Source: Bacillota bacterium (GTDB lineage: Bacteria; Bacillota_E; Sulfobacillia; Sulfobacillales; Sulfobacillaceae). Taken from it: a stretch of DNA of 6,599 nucleotides. Of the stretch, positions 1 through 5,780 are shown piece after piece. A program made the position numbers and the translations under genes. The stretch spans positions 1 through 6,599 of the forward strand of contig JAKAAL010000239.1 of the NCBI GenBank assembly GCA_021802375.1, in the 5' to 3' direction. Numbering within the stretch: position 1 is the stretch's first letter; every line of letters begins with the position of its first letter. The notes beneath the pieces were generated by a model. That model had not been told where the DNA came from. It made no database searches and saw only the letters and a program-made list of their open reading frames with translations.

Positions 1-48
1 GATCCATTGGTATTAAACGATGGAATGAGGGTGAGAGGAGGTTCTATT

Positions 49-147
49 ATGGCCTTTGTGGAGACCGTGTTCTTGACCGCAGTCCCACTCTTTGTGGCAG
101 TCGTCGTCATATTGGCGGTAACGCTTTTGAAGGATTATTCCTTTTGA
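49..147 (+). CDS. 32-residue single-helix membrane protein
   Basis: This small gene is seen directly in the sequence. It has an ATG at 49, a perfect AGGAGGT ribosome binding site at 36-42 with a 6-base spacer, and a TGA stop at 145-147. The product is 32 residues: a short start (MAFVETVF), one hydrophobic helix covering roughly residues 8-27, and a short polar end (KDYSF). I do not recognise a family. Tiny one-helix proteins often accompany terminal oxidases (CydX- or CcoQ-like subunits, for example), and the neighbouring oxidase operon makes that kind of role possible, but this is inference only. It converges on the minus-strand gene at 151-258 with only three bases between the stop codons. 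The strong ribosome binding site is the main reason to believe it is real. Confidence 0.6.
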   Translation: MAFVETVFLTAVPLFVAVVVILAVTLLKDYSF

Positions 148-150
148 TCA

Positions 151-258
151 TTAGTCGTCGTCACGCGCATGTCCCTTTTTACGCTCGCCAATTCCGACAA
201 TAGTCACGAGGATTAGGGCAGCTACGAAGATTAGGGCGGAAATGAGCGTGAAGTTCAT
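151..258 (-). CDS. 35-residue single-helix membrane protein
   Basis: The gene reads on the minus strand from an ATG at 258-256 to a TAA at 153-151. An AAGGAGG site occupies 272-266 with a 7-base spacer, which favours this short start over the longer open frame that continues upstream to 570 through the antisense of another gene. The product is 35 residues: MNFT, then a hydrophobic helix at about residues 5-23, then a very charged tail (GERKKGHARDDD). This layout suggests a single-pass protein with a cytoplasmic tail. No family is recognised. It is divergent from the 353-586 gene and convergent with the 49-147 gene. A role as an accessory peptide of a membrane complex is possible but unproven. 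Confidence 0.55.
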   Translation of the reverse strand: MNFTLISALIFVAALILVTIVGIGERKKGHARDDD

Positions 259-305
259 GAAGGGCCCTCCTTTTGACAAAAAACGAATGATGGCATGCGT
301 ACGAT

Positions 306-334
306 ATTGTAGCGTAAAGGGTGGCCGGTGACGA
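306..334 (-). promoter_or_regulatory. possible promoter for the 35-residue gene
   Basis: On the minus strand there is TCGTCA at 334-329 (4 of 6 matches to the -35 consensus), a 17-base spacer, and TACAAT at 311-306 (5 of 6 matches to the -10 consensus). Transcription would start near 299, giving a leader of about 40 bases before the ATG at 258. The call rests on consensus matching alone. Confidence 0.3.
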
Positions 335-352
335 GACATAAAGGGGCTTGTC

Positions 353-586
353 ATGAGTGATTTGGTATGGACATATCTGGGGTTACTGGCGTCTTCAGTT
401 AGTGGTGCTTTTTTATTTTTCGGGTTCGCGCTATTTGGTCCCCCCAAGCGCCGACCAGGTAAGTCTGGCGCTGTAACGCTGCCACGAAAAACCTTGCCAT
501 TTCGATGGGTCAGCCTGCATGTGATCTTGGCGACCGTTACCTTGGGGCTTTTCACGATGACCGTGATCACGATGCCGGGCCACTAG
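353..586 (+). CDS. 77-residue two-helix membrane protein
   Basis: ATG at 353 follows AAAGGGG at 340-346 with a 6-base spacer; the stop is TAG at 584-586. The product has two hydrophobic segments, about residues 5-29 and 52-74, joined by a basic loop containing KRRP (32-35) and several more Lys and Arg residues. By the positive-inside rule the loop should be cytoplasmic and both ends external. His56 sits at the start of helix 2 in an LH motif. The next gene (665-979) has the same plan: an aromatic W-x-Y near the N-terminus, a KRRP loop, and R....LH leading into helix 2, so the two look like divergent tandem copies. No known family is recognised. It begins the + strand run that leads to the oxidase operon, so a role in the respiratory membrane is possible but not shown. 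Confidence 0.6.
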   Translation: MSDLVWTYLGLLASSVSGAFLFFGFALFGPPKRRPGKSGAVTLPRKTLPFRWVSLHVILATVTLGLFTMTVITMPGH

Positions 587-664
587 GCTTGGGATCCGTT
601 GCCTGCGTCTAAATCTTTCCCGTTGCACCCTCGGCTCGGTGTTCGAAAGGAAGCGCTCTTTCTC

Positions 665-979
665 ATGACGTACTGGATTTACGTGGCTTATGGAACATAT
701 CTGGTGACCTATTTAACGGGGTTAAGTTTTTATTTCCGGTTTGATGCGAAAAGGCGTCCCTTGCGTCGTCGATTGTTGGGGCTACACCTTGTCATGGCCG
801 TGCTAACCTTTATTACGTTGACTTCTGCGATGGCGATTTATGCCTTTCCAAGTGCCACCTCGCGACCGCAAACCAGCCGTCGCTCGACCATGTGGTACGA
901 TGCACGACAACATCGCGCTGAGCTCAAGCAATATCAGGCAACCCACTCCGGTAACTTGCCTACCGGACTCGGGCAGTGA
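665..979 (+). CDS. 104-residue two-helix membrane protein, relative of the preceding gene
   Basis: I place the start at ATG 665, where the protein begins MTYWIYVAYG and lines up with the N-terminus of the 353-586 product. AAAGGAA at 646-652 is the nearest Shine-Dalgarno-like sequence, although its spacing is long. A TTG at 599 in the same frame would add 22 residues without hydrophobic character. The product has helix 1 at about residues 4-24, a basic loop with KRRP (29-32) followed by an Arg cluster, and helix 2 at about 38-60 beginning with LGLH (His41). A polar tail of about 40 residues, with several Arg and Gln, is absent from the shorter relative. The paired histidines entering helix 2 could bind a cofactor, but that is speculation. 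No family is recognised. The gap to the next gene is 30 bases, so the two are probably co-transcribed. Confidence 0.6.
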   Translation: MTYWIYVAYGTYLVTYLTGLSFYFRFDAKRRPLRRRLLGLHLVMAVLTFITLTSAMAIYAFPSATSRPQTSRRSTMWYDARQHRAELKQYQATHSGNLPTGLGQ

Positions 980-1009
980 GATAGATGAAGGCAGGCGGGG
1001 AGATGTTTT

Positions 1010-1789
1010 ATGACTAAACTCTGGACAGAATCGTGGGAGCGTTCATGGACCTATTGGCAAAGTGCTTGGAAAAAGAACTGGCTGGTACCCATGGGCGTCG
1101 CCGCAATCGCTTTGGCGTTGTGGTCTCTTGTAAATCCGGCCGTGGTCCCGTTTCTATTCTTTCGGATCCAACCGATTAACGATCCGATTATTGGGATCGC
1201 ATTTAACCATAATCTATGGGCTCTCTCGGCCTCATGGGGACGGATCCTCGTTAGCAGTGTGGTGTTAATGGGCGTCGGAATCTGGATCAGTCAGCGTATC
1301 GTTGGCAGTACGCTTACGTCTCGGGTCCGTGCCTCGGCGAGTATTATGGCCGGTTTTCTGTTGATGCTGTCGTGGGCCGCGCTGGCGATTATGGGGGTGC
1401 CGATTTTTCCTGGAAAGGGGCATCCCGGACTAAATATAGGGATTACGGGCCTGTTGGTGATTGCGATTTTACCGATGATGTTTTGGTGGTGGCCATGGCG
1501 GGTAGAAAATCCAACAGGATCCGTCAGAGATTTCTTTGGATGGTTCGGCACCTTTCTACTTGAAAAACTGCTGATGGCATGGGCGTGGTTGTTAGGGATA
1601 GCGGTCGCCGAGATGTTAGCAGCAGGAATGGCATGGACCACATTTTCACCGTTCGTCGGCATGGTTGTGCTATCCGGGATATCGATAGGGTTATGCGGGT
1701 TTATGTGGAAGACGGCTCGTTTCTACGTTTCTGGCGTCCGGGATGAACAACCGGTGAAGCCGGCACGTGACACGGTAATCCTGGACTGA
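1010..1789 (+). CDS. 259-residue six-helix membrane protein of unknown function
   Basis: ATG at 1010 has GGGGAG at 997-1002 with a 7-base spacer; the stop ends at 1789. The protein opens with a Trp-rich amphipathic stretch (residues 5-24), then about six membrane segments near 24-50, 78-97, 108-130, 143-162, 183-206 and 213-234. It ends in a polar tail of about 25 residues. Conspicuous features are a run of Trp before residue 164 (FWWWPWR, 158-164) and a loop holding GKGHPG (135-140). There are no CXXCH, iron-sulfur or nucleotide-binding motifs. I do not recognise a family. Its place between the two small membrane proteins and the cupredoxin suggests an accessory, assembly or transport role for the respiratory chain, but nothing in the sequence fixes that. 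About 100 bases without a gene separate it from the cupredoxin. Confidence 0.65.
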   Translation: MTKLWTESWERSWTYWQSAWKKNWLVPMGVAAIALALWSLVNPAVVPFLFFRIQPINDPIIGIAFNHNLWALSASWGRILVSSVVLMGVGIWISQRIVGSTLTSRVRASASIMAGFLLMLSWAALAIMGVPIFPGKGHPGLNIGITGLLVIAILPMMFWWWPWRVENPTGSVRDFFGWFGTFLLEKLLMAWAWLLGIAVAEMLAAGMAWTTFSPFVGMVVLSGISIGLCGFMWKTARFYVSGVRDEQPVKPARDTVILD

Positions 1790-1820
1790 ATCCGAGCTCG
1801 AAGAAAAAAGTGGGGATTTT

Positions 1821-1872
1821 GGAAGGATATTGTGAAGTGTTGTCGAAGTCTATTATGGTTTTCAATATTTCC
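1821..1872 (+). promoter_or_regulatory. possible promoter or operator upstream of the cupredoxin gene
   Basis: The 101-base gap before the cupredoxin contains TATTAT at 1851-1856 (5 of 6 to the -10 consensus). A weak TTGTGA at 1830-1835 lies 15 bases upstream, shorter than the ideal spacing. An imperfect inverted repeat brackets this: GGAAGGATATTGTGAA at 1821-1836 against TTTTCAATATTTCC at 1859-1872. It could be an operator or a leader hairpin. There is no T-run, so it does not look like an intrinsic terminator. The call is tentative. Confidence 0.25.
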
Positions 1873-1890
1873 TGAGAGGAGGTAGAATCG

Positions 1891-2532
1891 TTGGACGAGC
1901 GGCAGGATTCGCGCCAAGATGAATCATCGGTAGCATTGCCTAACTGGAGTCGCCGGAAATTTATCCTAGGAAGTACCGGGATTGCGGTGGCAGGCATGGC
2001 CGCATTATGGGCTCGTACGCCAATTGTCAGTGCGGCACGCGGGGTATTTGGATCTCCTGTGGACACCGGACTTATTCATGTCTACCAAGAAGATTTTTAC
2101 TTTGTGCCAAATTACATGACATGGCAAGTGGGAAACAAGATGACCATGCGGCTACATAACATGAGCACAACGCGGTGGCACGAGATGCAAATTGGCCGCC
2201 ATGTGAGTCACGAGAACACGGTATTTGGAACGTTGACGGCCGATGGTTTTACCGAGGACTTCTGGGCTGGCGTACCGGTAACCTTCAGTAATCCGTACAA
2301 AATCGACAACTTAGTGTACAACAAGGCGATTCCGACCTTTATTGGACCCAAGTCCGAATACAAGTTGACGACCGGGGGTTCTTTTAGCCCGACACTTAAA
2401 CCCGGCGGGCATATTGATATTACGTTCGTGGTGCCTGACAAGCCCGGCATTTGGCAATACGGGTGTTTCGTGCAAAACGCCGCGCATTGGCGGTTTGGGA
2501 TGCGCGGTACGCTGAATGTGATCAAGGCCTAG
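1891..2532 (+). CDS. Tat-exported cupredoxin-like blue copper protein
   Basis: The start is TTG at 1891, chosen because AGGAGGT lies at 1877-1883 with a 7-base spacer. The 213-residue product opens with a twin-arginine signal: SRRKFIL at 20-26, a hydrophobic stretch to about 41, and a likely cleavage region near SAA (47-49). The mature part looks like a single cupredoxin domain. Candidate type 1 copper ligands are His97 (in WHEM), Cys192, His199 and Met204, giving C-x6-H-x4-M near the C-terminus. About 95 residues lie between the first His and the Cys, more than in plastocyanin-size proteins and more like the larger rusticyanin or sulfocyanin class, though I cannot assign a subfamily. Tat export implies that it folds, possibly with its metal, before crossing the membrane. 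Directly upstream of a CuA oxidase with no heme c proteins nearby, it is a plausible electron donor to subunit II. Another cupredoxin role, such as copper delivery, cannot be excluded. Confidence 0.75.
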   Translation: MDERQDSRQDESSVALPNWSRRKFILGSTGIAVAGMAALWARTPIVSAARGVFGSPVDTGLIHVYQEDFYFVPNYMTWQVGNKMTMRLHNMSTTRWHEMQIGRHVSHENTVFGTLTADGFTEDFWAGVPVTFSNPYKIDNLVYNKAIPTFIGPKSEYKLTTGGSFSPTLKPGGHIDITFVVPDKPGIWQYGCFVQNAAHWRFGMRGTLNVIKA

Positions 2533-2600
2533 GGGTGTCTCACGTGGGGCATTTCCAGGCTTTAGTACACTAAATGTTCGAAGAAAGGAGGCGATTCCTC

Positions 2601-3422
2601 ATGGGAAGCCTTGTGGTGTTTGGAATACTATGGGTGGTGGGCTCATTGCTGGGCGAATGGGGAGCCACCGCTTGGATTAATTCCGCGCCAAACGGCGCGG
2701 GGCCTTATTTCGGAACAGCGTCCAACCTCGGGATAGTCGGCGTGCACGCCTTCGACTTTTTAGTATGGGTGGCCGTCCCGATTTTTGTCTTTGTAGTACT
2801 CATGATCGTGTTTGCGATGGTGAAATTTCGCGCCGGTCGGGGCGAGAAGCTGACTGAGGCTCCGTCTCAAGTGCGAAACAATAAAGTCTTTGTCGGAACC
2901 TGGATCCTCATTAGTATCCTGTTGAACATCCTGATTTGGCTACACCCCAATGCGAGTGGCTTAGAGCAGGTATTTGCCGCGCAATTGCCGTCCAATAACC
3001 AAAAGCCTCTGGTGGTGGATGTGACTGCGCGCCAATGGGAGTGGATCTTCAGCTATCCTCAGTATCACATCACGCAATCGTTGAATGCGAATGGACAAGA
3101 CACCTTGTACATGCCGGTCAATCGGCCGGTTGAGTTTGTCTTGCGATCGTATGATCCGTTTCACAGTTATGCACATCAGGTCGATGTCATCCATGGCTTT
3201 TGGATTCCGGCATTTGGCGTGAAGATGGATGTCATTCCCGGCGAAACCCGGGTTCTTTATCTCACCGCCACCCAGTTGCTTTCCACCGAAAGTAATCCAA
3301 TGGCGCGCGTCCAGTGCTCTGAGGTCTGTGGACCGGGTCATCCGTACATGGAGGCCAACTTGCACGTCGTGACCGGATCCCAATTTGCTGCGTGGGCTAA
3401 AGCGCAGGCTGCAAATGGGTAA
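2601..3422 (+). CDS. ctaC: Cytochrome c oxidase subunit II (CuA)
   Basis: This is the oxidase subunit that takes electrons from the external donor through the binuclear CuA centre and passes them to heme a in subunit I. I use ATG 2601, because AAGGAGG at 2585-2591 sits 9 bases before it; an ATG at 2574 in frame lies upstream of that site and has none of its own. The 273-residue product has an N-terminal hydrophobic segment (2-20; signal or anchor), two membrane helices (about 54-78 and 96-115), then an external CuA domain. The aromatic electron-entry patch is QWEW (145-148). CuA ligands are all present: His198 (VIHGFWIP), Cys239, Glu241 (backbone), Cys243, His247 and Met250 in CSEVCGPGHPYM. 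The protein ends shortly afterwards, so it lacks the fused cytochrome c domain of Bacillus caa3 enzymes and needs a separate donor. ctaD follows after 51 bases. Confidence 0.95.
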   Translation: MGSLVVFGILWVVGSLLGEWGATAWINSAPNGAGPYFGTASNLGIVGVHAFDFLVWVAVPIFVFVVLMIVFAMVKFRAGRGEKLTEAPSQVRNNKVFVGTWILISILLNILIWLHPNASGLEQVFAAQLPSNNQKPLVVDVTARQWEWIFSYPQYHITQSLNANGQDTLYMPVNRPVEFVLRSYDPFHSYAHQVDVIHGFWIPAFGVKMDVIPGETRVLYLTATQLLSTESNPMARVQCSEVCGPGHPYMEANLHVVTGSQFAAWAKAQAANG

Positions 3423-3473
3423 CGACCGCGCGATTTATGTCCAAAATAAGGTGTTTTAGAGGAGGTTACAGTC

Positions 3474-5357
3474 ATGGCACAACCCTTAACCAAGGGCGAG
3501 TCGGCACCGAAGCCGAGACCAGTGGCACCTTTGCCTCCGGTATTGCGTGGGTTCCTGTGGGCGGCGATCGGATTCGTTCTGCTTGCAGCGATGGCGGCAT
3601 GGCTCGATCCGAGCCCTGTCAGTCCCTATCTTACGGCGGTCGGTGCCATAGCAGGCTGGTTCGGAGCCGTCATTGGTTGGCTTTTGGGTATCGGCGGATA
3701 CGAGCATATCGTCAAGCCTATGATGGGATTTCCAGCGCCTCCGGTGAGGACCTCGGGCTGGCGCCGATACTACGAATATGCGCTGGATCATAAGGTGATT
3801 GGCCTTCAATATCTTGGGGCCTCAACCGGAACATTTTTTATCGCGGGTCTCATCGCGATGGCGATGCGCTTTCAGTTGATGAGCTATCGGCCGACCCTGT
3901 TCCATTACCCGCAAGACTATCTCAATGCGGTGGGCATCCATGGGACCTTAATGATGTTTACCGTGGCGACGGTTGCCATGGTCGGGGGGCTCGGCAACTA
4001 TTTTGTGCCGCTGATGATCGGTACGCGGGAGACCATGTTTCCAAAGGCCTCCGGACTATCGGTGTGGCTCGTGCCGTTAGGCGTGTTGACCGTGGCGATG
4101 TCCCCGTTGTTGGGACAATGGACGACCGGATGGCGGGGCTATGAGCCGCTGGCCGCTTCGGATGGCAGTGGACTACTTTATTACTACATGGGAGTCTTTG
4201 CGCTGACCACGTCGTCCTTGATTGTGGCCATCAATTTGACGGCCACGATTCTCTTTAAGCGGACCAAAGGCATGACCTGGAATCGCCTTCCCTTATTTGC
4301 CTGGGGGATTCTTACGGTCTCTCTTTTGAACATCATCTGGCTTCCAGAGATTCAAACGACGTTTGTTTTAGGAATGTTAGACAAAGTTATGCCGCTTAAT
4401 CTCTTTAACGTGTTTGGACAACCTCTGGGATATGAGTATTTGTTCTGGTTGTTTGGACATCCCGAGGTTTACATCGTTGTATTGCCCGCCTTGGCGATCT
4501 GGAGCGAGATCATTCCGGTGATGGGAAGAAAGTCGCTATTTGCCCGACCGATTGCTGTACTTGGGCTAGTGTTTGTGATGTTGTTGTCCGGAATGGTGTG
4601 GGCCCATCACATGTTTACCATGATGCGCTACAGTGAGATGTTGCCGTTTTCGTTCTTCACGGAAATGATTTCAATTCCCACCGGATTTGCTTACCTGGCC
4701 GTGATCGGGACGCTGTGGAACTCGCGGCTACGCCTGACAACGCCGACGCTCTTGGTTTTAATGAGCATGTTCAACTTCCTAATTGGCGGATTAACCGGAC
4801 TCTTTTTGGCAGACGTTCCCGCCAACCTTCAATTACACAACACCTTCTTTGTGGTGGGGCATTTTCATTACACCATCATTGGGGGCATGGTGTTCAGTTG
4901 GATGGCTGCCATGTACTATTGGCTACCGAAGTTCTCGGGGCGAACATACAGCGAGTTCTGGGGTAAATTTGGGGCGATTTGGGTCTTTGTGGCCTTTAAT
5001 GCGACCTTCCTCAACTTCTTTATCCTCGGGCTCCACGGTATGAACCGATGGGTCAGTGCCTATCCGAAGTACCTGCAACCGGAAAACTTTTGGACGTCCA
5101 TTGCAGCGTTCCTTCTGGGTGCGGGGTTTGCCATCAACACGATCCATATTATTTGGGCATGGGTCAAGGGTCCCAAAGTTCGAGAGAATCCATGGGATGC
5201 CAAGACGTTGGAATGGCGGACTTCATCTCCCCCGCCCACCAAAAACTTCGACACGCTACCGGTCGTTGTGGGTAGTTTTTATACCTACGGGGAAGGCGTG
5301 CCGGATCCGGTTGAAGTTCCAGTTGCTGGGATAGATACCAAAGACTCTCGCGGCTAA
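3474..5357 (+). CDS. ctaD: Cytochrome c oxidase subunit I, aa3-type, with atypical proton-channel residues
   Basis: This is the catalytic subunit, which reduces O2 to water at heme a3-CuB and pumps protons. ATG 3474 has AGGAGGT at 3460-3466, 7 bases away. The product is 627 residues. Metal ligands are complete: heme a His156 (GIHGTLMMF) and His465, heme a3 His463 (GHFHY), CuB His329, His378 and His379. Tyr333 in GHPEVY is the cross-linked tyrosine, and Glu331 marks an A1-type D-pathway. The C-terminal LEW..SSPPP signature (579-588) is also typical. Unusual points, by alignment from memory with Rhodobacter aa3: Ala406 replaces the K-channel Lys (PTGIK becomes PTGFA), Glu186 replaces the D-channel entrance Asp, Ser193 a conserved Asn, Asn451 and Asn456 two Asp near the propionates and Mg, and Trp526 the second Arg of the RR pair. 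Residues 1-95 add two extra membrane helices (about 24-44 and 54-74) before canonical helix I. There are no cysteines. Confidence 0.95.
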   Translation: MAQPLTKGESAPKPRPVAPLPPVLRGFLWAAIGFVLLAAMAAWLDPSPVSPYLTAVGAIAGWFGAVIGWLLGIGGYEHIVKPMMGFPAPPVRTSGWRRYYEYALDHKVIGLQYLGASTGTFFIAGLIAMAMRFQLMSYRPTLFHYPQDYLNAVGIHGTLMMFTVATVAMVGGLGNYFVPLMIGTRETMFPKASGLSVWLVPLGVLTVAMSPLLGQWTTGWRGYEPLAASDGSGLLYYYMGVFALTTSSLIVAINLTATILFKRTKGMTWNRLPLFAWGILTVSLLNIIWLPEIQTTFVLGMLDKVMPLNLFNVFGQPLGYEYLFWLFGHPEVYIVVLPALAIWSEIIPVMGRKSLFARPIAVLGLVFVMLLSGMVWAHHMFTMMRYSEMLPFSFFTEMISIPTGFAYLAVIGTLWNSRLRLTTPTLLVLMSMFNFLIGGLTGLFLADVPANLQLHNTFFVVGHFHYTIIGGMVFSWMAAMYYWLPKFSGRTYSEFWGKFGAIWVFVAFNATFLNFFILGLHGMNRWVSAYPKYLQPENFWTSIAAFLLGAGFAINTIHIIWAWVKGPKVRENPWDAKTLEWRTSSPPPTKNFDTLPVVVGSFYTYGEGVPDPVEVPVAGIDTKDSRG

Positions 5358-5393
5358 CGGCCTCGGAATGTTTGCCGAAAGGAGCAGTATAGG

Positions 5394-5780
5394 ATGTCCG
5401 TGAAAAATCCCTCACCAGCCCAAGAAAATGGCCTCGAAATTAAACACTATCGGGCGGGGTTTTCGTTGTTTTTGATTAGCCAGGGAGTGGTGTTCCTGGT
5501 ATTGATTGCCGTGCGTTATCTCATCGCCGGTTCGAAGGTCGGCCCCTATAGCCAGTGGTTGGGGGCCGCAGTGACCATCGTCATGTTATGGAGTGCGATC
5601 CATAATTTGATCGATGTCTCGGTCGTACCACATGTTCACGGCATGAGCGCCGCCCGCCGAAACCGCCAGACCGCCAAGCGTCCACAATGTCACGCCCCAG
5701 GGAGGGACCCCATGCGAGGCCACCACCATCGCGCAATAGGCCGTAATCATCAGCCATACCACGATGCCGGGCTTGGTTAG
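5394..5780 (+). CDS. ctaE: Cytochrome c oxidase subunit III, N-terminal part, broken by a fold-back junction
   Basis: ATG 5394 has AAAGGAG at 5378-5384, 9 bases upstream, and lies 36 bases after ctaD. Residues 1-69 (5394-5599) are authentic subunit III: a polar start, helix 1 at about 21-44 and helix 2 at about 53-68. At 5599 the sequence switches to the antisense of ctaB. Everything after residue 69 up to the stop at 5780 is therefore a nonsense tail rich in Arg, His and Pro with no membrane character. The missing remainder is present on the minus strand at 6146-6506. Joining 5394-5599 to it gives an uninterrupted 188-residue, five-helix protein of normal length for the short bacterial CtaE type. 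The break is a rearrangement or artefact, not gradual decay, because both halves keep open frames. Confidence 0.85.
   Translation: MSVKNPSPAQENGLEIKHYRAGFSLFLISQGVVFLVLIAVRYLIAGSKVGPYSQWLGAAVTIVMLWSAIHNLIDVSVVPHVHGMSAARRNRQTAKRPQCHAPGRDPMRGHHHRAIGRNHQPYHDAGLG
5507..5599 (+). repeat. 93-bp perfect inverted repeat, left copy (within ctaE)
   Basis: These bases are the exact reverse complement of 6507-6599, base for base by direct comparison. Identity stops at 5600 (C here, T in the complement of 6506). The repeat encodes subunit III residues 39-69. The two copies are separated by 907 bases. Confidence 0.97.

Noticed and set aside
1..5. Window begins with GATCC, suggesting a cloned restriction fragment end
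   Set aside because: GATC and GGATCC are frequent throughout the window and the right edge has no such site, so this is probably coincidence.
130..145. Short hairpin AAGGA-TTAT-TCCTT followed by Ts, as a bidirectional terminator between the two tiny genes
   Set aside because: The stem is only 5 AT-rich base pairs and lies inside the end of the 32-residue coding frame; too weak to call.
273..278. Perfect TTGACA as a -35 for the gene at 353
   Set aside because: No -10-like hexamer lies 16-18 bases downstream; the nearest (TACGAT, 300-305) is 21 bases away.
151..570. Long 139-residue minus-strand frame covering the 353-586 gene
   Set aside because: Only its last 35 codons have a ribosome binding site and membrane-protein character; the upstream part is antisense to a better gene.
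599..664. Longer TTG-start version of the 104-residue membrane protein
   Set aside because: It adds 22 residues without matching the related upstream protein, and no good ribosome binding site precedes it.
2574..2600. Upstream ATG for subunit II
   Set aside because: The strong AAGGAGG site lies downstream of this ATG and at proper distance from ATG 2601; no site precedes 2574.
5600..5780. Arg/His/Pro-rich C-terminal extension of subunit III on the + strand
   Set aside because: It is the antisense of ctaB read past the fold-back junction; no membrane helices and no relation to COX3.
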